DNA from: Gallionellaceae bacterium UBA6222
GTDB taxonomy: Bacteria; Pseudomonadota; Gammaproteobacteria; Burkholderiales; Gallionellaceae
NCBI GenBank assembly: GCA_002421915.1
Contig: DISA01000009.1
Coordinates: 756 to 6,900, forward strand
Length of the DNA: 6,145 nucleotides
Reading direction: 5' to 3'
Shown: one piece after another, positions 1-5,913 of the stretch
Layout of the letters: each line of letters begins with the position of its first letter
How positions within the stretch are numbered: position 1 is the first letter of the stretch
Notes under the pieces: model-generated
Told to the model about the DNA's origin: nothing
The model's database searches: none
What the model saw: only the letters and a program-made list of their open reading frames with translations
Translations under genes and position numbers: made by a program

Positions 1-1221
1 GACCTGCCGGTGGTGCTGCCGCAGGACTGCATCCCCGACGGGTCGGGCAACCCCCCGCTGGCGAAGATGCCCGAGTTCTATGAGTGCAGTTGCCCCAAGT
101 GCGGCGGCAAGGCCAGACGCGAGACCGACACCATGGACACCTTCGCGGAGTCGAGCTGGTATTACGCGCGTTACGCCAGCCCGCAATGCGACACTGCCAT
201 GGTCGACAAGGCCGCTGCCGAGAAATGGTTGCCGGTGGATCAATACATCGGCGGTATCGAGCACGCCATCCTGCACCTTCTCTATGCGCGCTTCTTCCAC
301 AAGCTGATGCGCGACGAAGGTCTGGTGCAGGGCGACGAACCGTTCAAGAACCTGCTGACGCAAGGCATGGTGGTCGCACCGACCTTTTACCGCGATCTCG
401 AAGGCGGCAAGAAGCTGTGGATCAACCCGGCCGAGGTGGATGTGGCGACCGACGAGCGCGGACGACCGACGGGTGCGGTGCTGAAAGCCGATGGACAGCC
501 CGTTATCATTGGCGGTACTGAGAAGATGGCAAAATCAAAGAACAACGGCGTCGACCCGCAGGCCATCATTGACGCTTACGGTGCGGACACCGCACGCCTG
601 TTCATGATGTTCGCCGCCCCGCCCGACCAGCAACTGGAATGGTCGGATACGGGCGTAGAGGGCTCGTTCCGCTTCCTGCGTCGCGTGTGGAATTTCGGAA
701 TGCGATTTAAAGAAGGTGGCGGTCCCGTAATTGATTCGCACTTGCTTCAAGCCACGCGCTTCGAAATCCATTCTGTTCTGAAGCAAGCCAACTACGACAT
801 GATGAAACATCAATTCAACACTGTTGCCTCGGCAGCAATGAAGATTCTGAATGCTCTGGATCGTCTTGCCGGCGTTGACGACAAAGTTGTGCGTGAGGGA
901 TTTTCGATATTGTTGCGCCTGCTTTCCCCGATCACCCCGCACATCGCACAAACGCTGTGGAAAGAACTCGCTTATGGCGACGACATCCTCGCCGCGCCTT
1001 GGCCGGAAGTTGACGAAGCTGCATTGGTACAGGACGAGATCGAGCTGATGATCCAGGTGAACGGCAAGCTGCGCGGCAAGCTGCTGGTCTCCAAGGATGC
1101 GGACAAGGCCAGCATCGAACGGCTGGCACTGGCGCACGAAGCCGTGCAGAAACAGCTCAACGGCGGTACCGCAAAGAAAGTGATCGTGGTGCCGGGACGG
1201 CTGGTGAATGTGGTGATCTGA
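1..1221 (+). CDS. leuS: Leucyl-tRNA synthetase, C-terminal part (5' end outside window)
   Basis: Class I aminoacyl-tRNA synthetase that attaches leucine to tRNA-Leu in the cytoplasm. The frame is open to the left edge, so about 406 C-terminal residues are visible of a family length near 860. Seen in order: a Cys cluster (Cys codons at 85, 91, 100) just before the family block TMDTFAESSWYYARYASP; the block WLPVDQYIGGIEHAILHLLY; the ATP-binding signature as KMAKS (523-537), an accepted variant of KMSKS; DPQAIIDAYGADTARLFMMF; the helical anticodon-binding domain (about 640-1020); and the C-terminal tRNA-binding domain with IQVNGKLRGK (about 1051-1080). The stop overlaps the lptE start as TGATG, which suggests translational coupling. 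The stretch 691-930 is clearly poorer in GC than both flanks. The identification is secure. Confidence 0.98.
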   Translation, partial: DLPVVLPQDCIPDGSGNPPLAKMPEFYECSCPKCGGKARRETDTMDTFAESSWYYARYASPQCDTAMVDKAAAEKWLPVDQYIGGIEHAILHLLYARFFHKLMRDEGLVQGDEPFKNLLTQGMVVAPTFYRDLEGGKKLWINPAEVDVATDERGRPTGAVLKADGQPVIIGGTEKMAKSKNNGVDPQAIIDAYGADTARLFMMFAAPPDQQLEWSDTGVEGSFRFLRRVWNFGMRFKEGGGPVIDSHLLQATRFEIHSVLKQANYDMMKHQFNTVASAAMKILNALDRLAGVDDKVVREGFSILLRLLSPITPHIAQTLWKELAYGDDILAAPWPEVDEAALVQDEIELMIQVNGKLRGKLLVSKDADKASIERLALAHEAVQKQLNGGTAKKVIVVPGRLVNVVI

Positions 1222-1721
1222 TGAATAGAATCCGCACCCTGTTATTGCTGGCCGCACTGGGATTAACCGCGTGCGGTTTCCACCTGCGTGGCAGCGTGCC
1301 GCAGGATGTGCAGTTCGCCTTCAAGTCGCTTTACCTGAAAGTCCCCGGAGAGACGCCATTCGTCGCCGATCTGCGGCGCGCGCTGGGTGCCAACGGCATC
1401 GTGCTGACCGCCGTCCCAGAGCAGGCGGAGCTGGTGCTGGAGGTGTTGTCGGAACAAACCAGCAAGCACATCCTGTCGCTTTCCGGCAGTGGCCGGGTGC
1501 GCGAGTATGAGTTGCGCTACCAGGTCTCGCTGCATGCCTATGATGCCCAGCGCATCGAGTGGCTGTCCGCCGATGATGTGCAGTTGACCCGCCTGCTCAC
1601 CTTCGACGACGAGCAACTGCTGGCAAAAGAGCAGGAGGAGGCTCAGTTGTACAAGGACATGCGCGCCGATGCGGTAACGCAGACGGTGCGCCGATTGGGT
1701 CGCGCCAAACCGAGGGAGTAG
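1221..1721 (+). CDS. lptE: LPS-assembly lipoprotein LptE
   Basis: Outer-membrane lipoprotein that plugs the LptD barrel and helps deliver lipopolysaccharide to the outer leaflet. The 166-residue product starts with a lipoprotein signal: basic Arg3 and Arg5, a Leu/Ala-rich core, and lipobox LTAC with Cys18 as the expected lipidated residue. It is followed by CGFHLRG, typical right after the lipid-bearing Cys in this family. Length fits LptE (about 165-195). The body is weakly conserved, as usual; the stretch YELRYQVSLHAYDAQ fits the alpha/beta LptE fold. The ATG at 1221 overlaps the leuS stop by one base, and no strong Shine-Dalgarno is present, so re-initiation after leuS is likely. The order leuS-lptE-holA is the classic arrangement in beta- and gammaproteobacteria and supports the name more than sequence alone does. 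Confidence 0.93.
   Translation: MNRIRTLLLLAALGLTACGFHLRGSVPQDVQFAFKSLYLKVPGETPFVADLRRALGANGIVLTAVPEQAELVLEVLSEQTSKHILSLSGSGRVREYELRYQVSLHAYDAQRIEWLSADDVQLTRLLTFDDEQLLAKEQEEAQLYKDMRADAVTQTVRRLGRAKPRE
1714..1718 (+). promoter_or_regulatory. Ribosome binding site of holA
   Basis: GGGAG ends 7 nt before the ATG at 1726 and overlaps the last codons of lptE. It supports the chosen holA start and independent initiation despite the 4-nt gap. Confidence 0.55.
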
Positions 1722-1725
1722 GACG

Positions 1726-2736
1726 ATGCGCATCAGCAGCGAAGACTTGCCGCGCCAACTGGCCAAGGGTCTGGCGCCGCTGTACGTGATCCACGGCGAG
1801 GCGATGCTGCTCGCCATCGAGGCGGCGGATGCGATCCGTGCCGCCGCGCGCGCGGCCGGCTACAGCGAGCGTGAGGTTTTCATCGCCGAACAACATTTCA
1901 AATGGGCGGAGCTGCGCAACAGCGCACAAAGCCTGTCGCTGTTCGCCGAGCGCAAAGTAATCGACCTGCGCATTCCTTCCGGCAAACCCGGCACGGAGGG
2001 CGGACAGGCGCTGCAAGAGCATTGTGAAGACCTCCCACCGGATACGGTCACCCTGATTTCGCTACCCAAGCTGGAAAGCGCTTCCCTCAAGAGCAAATGG
2101 TTCAGCGCGCTTGAACAACACGGACTCATCATAAGTGCGGACGAGGTTGCACTGGCGGCCTTGCCGCACTGGATCGCCAACCGTCTGCACCGCCAACAAC
2201 AAAGCACCGACAAGGAAACGCTGGCCTTCCTCGCCCAGCGCGTGGAAGGCAACCTGCTCGCAGCACTGCAGGAAATCCAAAAACTCGCCCTGCTGTTCCC
2301 GCCGGGTGCGCTCACGTTTGAGCAGGTGAGTGGCGCGGTGATGGACGTGGCGCGCTACGACATATTCAAACTGTCCGCGGCGATGCTGGGCGGTGACGCG
2401 GCGCGTTTTGTCCGCATCCTCGATGGCTTGCGCGCCGAAGGCACGGCCACCGTGCTGATTCTGTGGTCGCTGGCGGATGACCTTCGCCTGCTGGCCAAAA
2501 CCGCGCGGGCATTGCAACAGAGCGGCAATCTGGACCGGGCGCTGCGCGATGCGCGCGTCTGGGGGCCGAAAAAACCGCTGGTAGAACGCGCCGTGCGCCG
2601 TTTCAGCCCCGCCTTTGCGGAGCGCGCCCTGCAGCGAGCCGCGCAGATCGACCGCCTGATCAAAGGGTTGCGTCGGGGGGATGCATGGGATGAGTTGCTG
2701 CAACTCGGATTGCGCTGTGCGCGGGTGGGAACGTGA
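1726..2736 (+). CDS. holA: DNA polymerase III subunit delta
   Basis: Delta subunit of the clamp loader, the part that opens the sliding beta clamp. The 336-residue length matches the family (E. coli 343). Visible landmarks: the N-terminal APLYVIHGEAMLLAIEAAD, which corresponds to the degenerate nucleotide-binding region without a true Walker A; FAERKVIDLRIPSGKPG; the middle segment EGNLLAALQEIQKLALL; the linker DVARYDIFKLSAAML; and the C-terminal collar-type domain with GTATVLILWSLADDLRLL and VWGPKKPLVERAVRRF. It lies 4 nt after lptE with GGGAG in place, and its stop overlaps the cutA ATG (TGATG). The conserved neighbour pair leuS-lptE supports the call. In many relatives a different gene follows holA; here the run continues into cutA-dsbD. 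Nothing in the frame looks broken. Confidence 0.95.
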   Translation: MRISSEDLPRQLAKGLAPLYVIHGEAMLLAIEAADAIRAAARAAGYSEREVFIAEQHFKWAELRNSAQSLSLFAERKVIDLRIPSGKPGTEGGQALQEHCEDLPPDTVTLISLPKLESASLKSKWFSALEQHGLIISADEVALAALPHWIANRLHRQQQSTDKETLAFLAQRVEGNLLAALQEIQKLALLFPPGALTFEQVSGAVMDVARYDIFKLSAAMLGGDAARFVRILDGLRAEGTATVLILWSLADDLRLLAKTARALQQSGNLDRALRDARVWGPKKPLVERAVRRFSPAFAERALQRAAQIDRLIKGLRRGDAWDELLQLGLRCARVGT

Positions 2737-3062
2737 TGAGCGAAGTACTCTTGGTCGTCACCACCCTGCCCGATCGCGCTAGCGGGGAACGTATTGCAGG
2801 GGCGCTGGTCGCAGCAGGTGTTGCCGCCTGTGTGAACATTCTGGGCGAATGTACTTCGCTTTATACTTGGCAAGGTAAAATCGAACGCTCCAGCGAGGTG
2901 CCGCTGCTGATCAAGACCACACGCGATGCTTACCCGCGATTGGAAAGTCTGTTGCGTGGGTTGCATCCGTACAAGCTACCGGAAATTATCGCGTTGTCTG
3001 TGAGCGCCGGTTTGCCCGCCTACTTGAATTGGGTTGAAACCGAGACCAAGGAAAATGCATGA
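2736..3062 (+). CDS. cutA: Divalent-cation tolerance protein CutA
   Basis: Small PII-like protein that forms a very stable trimer. It is named for copper tolerance in E. coli, but its biochemical role is still unclear. The 108 residues cover the whole family: VLLVVTTLPDRASGERIAGALV, then AACVNILGECTSLYTWQGKIERSSEVPLLIKT (residues 30-61; Cys32 in the conserved ACVN block), and LHPYKLPEIIAL (76-87), which holds the conserved HPY. I chose the ATG at 2736, which overlaps the holA stop, over a GTG one codon earlier. Its own stop overlaps the dsbD ATG (ATGA). The cutA-dsbD pair is widespread in Proteobacteria and is the basis of the suggested link between CutA, copper and periplasmic thiol chemistry; that link is inference here. 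Confidence 0.96.
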   Translation: MSEVLLVVTTLPDRASGERIAGALVAAGVAACVNILGECTSLYTWQGKIERSSEVPLLIKTTRDAYPRLESLLRGLHPYKLPEIIALSVSAGLPAYLNWVETETKENA

Positions 3063-4939
3063 CCTTTACTTTACCAATTAATCGATGCCTGCAAAGAAGC
3101 GCTTCTTGTAGGCCGGGTTTTAACCCGACAACGCCATGTCGGGTTAAAACCCGGCCTACATACCTGCTGCAACGCCTCATATTGCTTGTCATGTTCTGCT
3201 TCGCGCCGCTGGCGCAGGCCGATCTGCTCTCTTTCGGCAGCAAGCCAAAATTCCTGCCGCCCGATCAGGCCTTCGTCCTGCAAGTGGAAGCTACAGACAG
3301 CCACACCTTGCGCACCCATTTTTCCATCACACCCGGCTACTACCTGTACCGTGACAAGACGACTTTCAGCATCGCCGGTGACACCGCCAAAATCGCCCGC
3401 GTGATTCTGCCTCCGGGCGAGACCAAGAACGACCCAAATTTCGGCGTGCTGCAAGTTTTCCATGATTCATTTCAGGGTGAACTGCTGCTCGACGCAGTCG
3501 ATGTGAAGATGCCGCTGCAGCTTAATGCTGTCTATCAGGGCTGTAGTGATGAGGGGTTATGCTATCCGCCAATCGAAAAAAGTTACACCCTTGATCTGAC
3601 CCGGGTCGTCAGCACTGCGTCGCCTGCGCTCATCCCCGCGCCGGATAATGAAAACTCGCAGATCGCGCGCCTGTTCCGCGATGGTAATTTCTGGCTGATC
3701 ATAACCTTCTTCTTCGGTGCAGGTCTGCTGCTGGCGCTGACCCCGTGCGTATTTCCGATGATTCCCATCCTGTCCGGCATCATCGTCGGGCGCGGCCACC
3801 ATATTACCCATGCCCACGCCTTCCTCCTGTCGCTGGCCTATGTCATGGGGATGGCGGTCACCTATGCCATCGTGGGGGTGGCGGCGGGTTATTCCGGCAG
3901 CCTCATTTCCAATGCGATGCAGACGCCGTGGGTATTGGGTGGTTTTGCCGCACTGTTCGTGGTGCTGGCGTTGTCCATGTTCGGGCTGTACGAATTGCAA
4001 CTGCCCACCGCGCTGCAAAGCAAACTTTCCGACACCAGCAACAAGCTGCACGGCGGCCATTTGTCGGGCGTGTTCGGCATGGGCGCGCTGTCCGCCATCA
4101 TCATGGGGCCTTGTGTTGCCGCCCCCTTGGCGGGTGCATTGCTCTACATCAGCCAGACCCACGATGCGGTGCTGGGCGGCACAGCCCTGTTCGTGATGTC
4201 GCTCGGCATGGGCGTGCCGCTGCTGCTGATCGGCACCTCCGCCGGCACCCTGCTGCCCAAGGCCGGCCCGTGGATGGAAGGCGTTAAAAAGTTTTTCGGG
4301 GTAACCATGCTCGCGCTGGCGATCTGGATCGTGATGCCGGTCATTCCGCTGGCGGCGCAGATGCTCGCTTGGGCATCGCTGCTCATCTTCAGCGCCATTC
4401 ATCTGCACGCCCTTGATCCGCTGCCCCCCAACAGCAAGGGCGGGCGCAGACTGGGCAAGGCTGTTGGTGTTTTTGCCCTGCTGCTGGGCGCAGCCTATCT
4501 GATCGGGGCGCTGTCCGGGGCACGCGACATCCTGCGCCCGCTCGGCAGCATCGTCGGCACGACAACGGCCACCACACCGGCGCTGCGGTTTGAACGGGTC
4601 AAAGGACTGGCGGCGCTGGAGGCGCGCATTGCGCAGGCACAGGGCAAAGTGGTGATGCTGGATTTTTATGCCGACTGGTGTATCTCGTGCAAGGAGATGG
4701 AACGCTTCACATTCAGCGATACCGCCATTCAGGCAAGATTGAACAGGGCAGTGCTGTTGCAGGCTGATGTCACCGCCAACGATGCCGATGACAAGGCCCT
4801 GCTGCAGCGCTTCCAGTTGTTCGGCCCGCCGGCCATCCTGTTTTTCGACCAGGATGGCAAGGAACAAGCCGATTACCGCGTCATCGGCTACCAGAATGTT
4901 GCCCAGTTCGGTAATTCACTCAAGCGCGCCGGGCTATGA
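3059..4939 (+). CDS. dsbD: Thiol:disulfide interchange protein DsbD
   Basis: Inner-membrane protein that passes electrons from cytoplasmic thioredoxin to periplasmic acceptors such as DsbC and cytochrome c maturation factors. All three redox modules are intact: the N-terminal periplasmic domain with Cys162/Cys168 (QGCSDEGLCYPP); a central domain of eight hydrophobic spans (about residues 205-490) with Cys230 (LTPCVFPM) and Cys352 (MGPCVAAPL); and a C-terminal thioredoxin-like domain with Cys541-Cys544 in ADWCISCKEME. At 626 residues it is longer than E. coli DsbD (565). Part of the excess is an unusual N-terminus: a 54-bp inverted repeat codes for residues 17-34 ahead of the hydrophobic core LLQRLILLVMFCFAPLAQA, with likely cleavage after Ala54. 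I keep the ATG at 3059 because it overlaps the cutA stop and because no ATG, GTG or TTG occurs in frame until 3182, inside the hydrophobic core. The true signal peptide therefore carries a long basic n-region, or another start codon is used. Confidence 0.95.
   Translation: MTFTLPINRCLQRSASCRPGFNPTTPCRVKTRPTYLLQRLILLVMFCFAPLAQADLLSFGSKPKFLPPDQAFVLQVEATDSHTLRTHFSITPGYYLYRDKTTFSIAGDTAKIARVILPPGETKNDPNFGVLQVFHDSFQGELLLDAVDVKMPLQLNAVYQGCSDEGLCYPPIEKSYTLDLTRVVSTASPALIPAPDNENSQIARLFRDGNFWLIITFFFGAGLLLALTPCVFPMIPILSGIIVGRGHHITHAHAFLLSLAYVMGMAVTYAIVGVAAGYSGSLISNAMQTPWVLGGFAALFVVLALSMFGLYELQLPTALQSKLSDTSNKLHGGHLSGVFGMGALSAIIMGPCVAAPLAGALLYISQTHDAVLGGTALFVMSLGMGVPLLLIGTSAGTLLPKAGPWMEGVKKFFGVTMLALAIWIVMPVIPLAAQMLAWASLLIFSAIHLHALDPLPPNSKGGRRLGKAVGVFALLLGAAYLIGALSGARDILRPLGSIVGTTTATTPALRFERVKGLAALEARIAQAQGKVVMLDFYADWCISCKEMERFTFSDTAIQARLNRAVLLQADVTANDADDKALLQRFQLFGPPAILFFDQDGKEQADYRVIGYQNVAQFGNSLKRAGL
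3094..3107. repeat. 14-bp perfect palindrome abutting the REPIN-like element
   Basis: AAGAAGCGCTTCTT is its own reverse complement and ends on the first base of the 54-bp inverted repeat. It may belong to the mobile unit, mark the insertion target, or be chance. It is also translated as part of the dsbD n-region. Confidence 0.4.
3107..3160. repeat. REPIN-like inverted repeat inside the dsbD signal-peptide region
   Basis: Two 24-nt arms (3107-3130 and 3137-3160) are perfect reverse complements around the 6-nt loop ACGCCA. Each arm carries GTAG (or CTAC on the mirror side) near its outer end and an inner hairpin, CGGGTT-TT-AACCCG. That is the layout of a REP sequence with its GTAG foot, and two REPs facing each other make a REPIN. 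Such elements are normally multiplied by RAYT transposases and are usually found between genes. This one is 54 bp, equals exactly 18 dsbD codons and brings no stop, so the frame survives. It encodes CRPGFNPTTPCRVKTRPT. No clear target duplication is visible. The family assignment rests on architecture; copy number elsewhere in the genome is unknown. Confidence 0.8.
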
Positions 4940-5006
4940 GACTGATTTAACTCAACATCATCGAACAGATGGACAAAGTTCCCTATTTTGCGGCAAACTG
5001 CGCGGC
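4940..5006 (+). promoter_or_regulatory. dsbD-aroQ gap, possible weak promoter
   Basis: This 67-nt gap is the first real break in the chain of overlapping genes, so it is the natural place for a promoter of aroQ-accB-accC. The best -10 candidate is TATTTT (4984-4989, 4 of 6 consensus bases), with only a poor -35 (TCGAAC or CGAACA around 4961-4967). If real, the leader would be only about 10 nt. I see no hairpin with a T-run that could end transcription after dsbD, so read-through from upstream is equally possible. Confidence 0.25.
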
Positions 5007-5450
5007 ATGAAGAACATCCTTGTCCTGCATGGGCCCAACCTGAATCTACTCGGTAGCCGCGAGCCGGATGTGTATGGCCGAATCACGTTGGATGAAATTA
5101 ACACCAAGTTGGCAACACAAGCCATATCTAGCGGCGCAAAACTCGACCATTTCCAAAGTAATGCCGAATCATCACTGGTTGAGCGTGTGCAGCAGGCGCG
5201 CGTCGACGGTACCGACTTCATCATCATCAATCCCGCCGCCTTCACCCATACCAGCGTCTCCCTGCGCGATGCACTGGCGGCGGTTGCCATCCCTTTTGTC
5301 GAAGTCCACCTCTCCAATGTGTTTGCGCGTGAGGCCTTCCGCAGGGAATCTTATTTCTCCGATATCGCGGTCGGCGTCATCAGCGGGTTGGGCGCAACGG
5401 GCTATGAACTCGCTTTGCAATTCGCACTACAACATTCTGTAAGGAGCTAA
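5007..5450 (+). CDS. aroQ: 3-dehydroquinate dehydratase, type II
   Basis: Catalyses the third step of the shikimate pathway, dehydrating 3-dehydroquinate to 3-dehydroshikimate; type II enzymes form dodecamers in the cytoplasm. The 147-residue product has the family length. It shows the N-terminal signature ILVLHGPNLNLLGSREP with the flexible-lid Arg18 and the catalytic Tyr23 (PDVYG), then FQSNAE (49-54), substrate-binding Asn75 in INPAAFTHTS, the catalytic His101 in VEVHLSN, and the C-terminal GVISGLGATGYELAL. The frame stays open upstream into dsbD, but the family begins at the MKNILVLHGPN methionine, so I start at 5007. No good Shine-Dalgarno precedes this ATG (GCGCGGC only). It stands 2 nt ahead of accB, and aroQ-accB-accC is a common proteobacterial order. 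Confidence 0.97.
   Translation: MKNILVLHGPNLNLLGSREPDVYGRITLDEINTKLATQAISSGAKLDHFQSNAESSLVERVQQARVDGTDFIIINPAAFTHTSVSLRDALAAVAIPFVEVHLSNVFAREAFRRESYFSDIAVGVISGLGATGYELALQFALQHSVRS
5441..5446 (+). promoter_or_regulatory. Strong ribosome binding site of accB
   Basis: AAGGAG lies 6 nt before the accB ATG, inside the last codons of aroQ. It is the best Shine-Dalgarno sequence in the window and contrasts with the weak sites of most neighbours. It fits a need for ample carrier protein. Confidence 0.8.
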
Positions 5451-5452
5451 AA

Positions 5453-5908
5453 ATGGATTTGCGAAAACTGAAAACCCTGATCGAGCTGGTTGAAAACTCC
5501 GGCATTGCCGAACTGGAACTGACCGAGGGCGAGGAGCATGTCCGCATCTCGCGCATGAGTTCGGTGGCTGCGCCGATGCAGCAAATGTATGCCGCCGCCC
5601 CGCAACAGGCGGCACCGGCAGCCGTGGCCGCCCCGGCGGCAACCGCCGCACCCGCCGTACCCGCCGCGCCGGAAGGTCATGTGGTCAAGTCGCCGATGGT
5701 CGGCACTTTCTATCGCGCGCCCTCGCCCGGCGCCAAGTCTTTTGTCGATATCGGGCAGAACATAAATGAAGGGGATACGCTGTGCATCATCGAAGCGATG
5801 AAGCTGCTGAATGAGATTGAGTCCGATAAAACAGGTGTGGTGAAAGCCATCCTGGTGGAAAACGGGCAGGCGGTCGAGTTTGGTCAACCCCTCTTTCTCA
5901 TTGGATAA
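5453..5908 (+). CDS. accB: Biotin carboxyl carrier protein of acetyl-CoA carboxylase
   Basis: Carries the biotin that shuttles CO2 between biotin carboxylase and carboxyltransferase in the first step of fatty acid synthesis. The 151 residues are a complete BCCP: an N-terminal segment MDLRKLKTLIELVENSGIAE used in assembly with AccC; an Ala/Pro-rich flexible linker (about 38-73, with Gln/Met-rich start); and the biotinyl domain (about 76-151) beginning VVKSPMVGTFYRAPSP, which includes the thumb loop typical of bacterial BCCP. The biotin acceptor is Lys117 in EAMKLLNEIE; the residue after Lys is Leu where E. coli has Met. A strong AAGGAG fixes the start. The end, ENGQAVEFGQPLFLIG, is repeated in diverged form downstream (6008-6057), so the 3' end may have been replaced by recombination, although the protein itself looks intact. 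Confidence 0.97.
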   Translation: MDLRKLKTLIELVENSGIAELELTEGEEHVRISRMSSVAAPMQQMYAAAPQQAAPAAVAAPAATAAPAVPAAPEGHVVKSPMVGTFYRAPSPGAKSFVDIGQNINEGDTLCIIEAMKLLNEIESDKTGVVKAILVENGQAVEFGQPLFLIG

Positions 5909-5913
5909 AGATC

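Noticed and set aside
10..12. GTG as a start codon for the leuS reading frame
   Set aside because: The frame is open to base 1 and the encoded part corresponds to the second half of LeuRS, so the gene begins outside the window.
535..1257. 240-residue open frame on the minus strand across leuS
   Set aside because: Shadow of the leuS coding strand; no start signal, domain or family resemblance.
2733..2735. GTG start for cutA
   Set aside because: The ATG one codon later forms the TGATG overlap with holA, as seen at leuS-lptE, and gives the usual CutA N-terminus.
3107..3160. Rho-independent terminator between cutA and dsbD
   Set aside because: The hairpin is strong but no T-run follows (next bases TACCTGCTGC), and it lies within the dsbD frame.
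3191..3193. Internal ATG as the real dsbD start, skipping the repeat
   Set aside because: It lies inside the hydrophobic core of the signal peptide and would leave no basic n-region and only ten residues before cleavage. TTG at 3182 has the same problem.
3557..4867. 436-residue open frame on the minus strand across dsbD
   Set aside because: It is rich in His, Gln and Arg with no recognisable domain, and it mirrors a well-supported DsbD on the + strand. Long antisense frames are expected in GC-rich coding sequence.
4767..5006. Upstream extension of aroQ into the dsbD 3' end
   Set aside because: The extra residues are a shadow of dsbD codons; type II dehydroquinases begin right at the MKNILVLHGPN motif.
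5570..5672. Repeat array or mobile sequence in the middle of accB
   Set aside because: The GCC/GCA/CCG-rich stretch simply encodes the Ala/Pro linker that is normal in bacterial BCCP.
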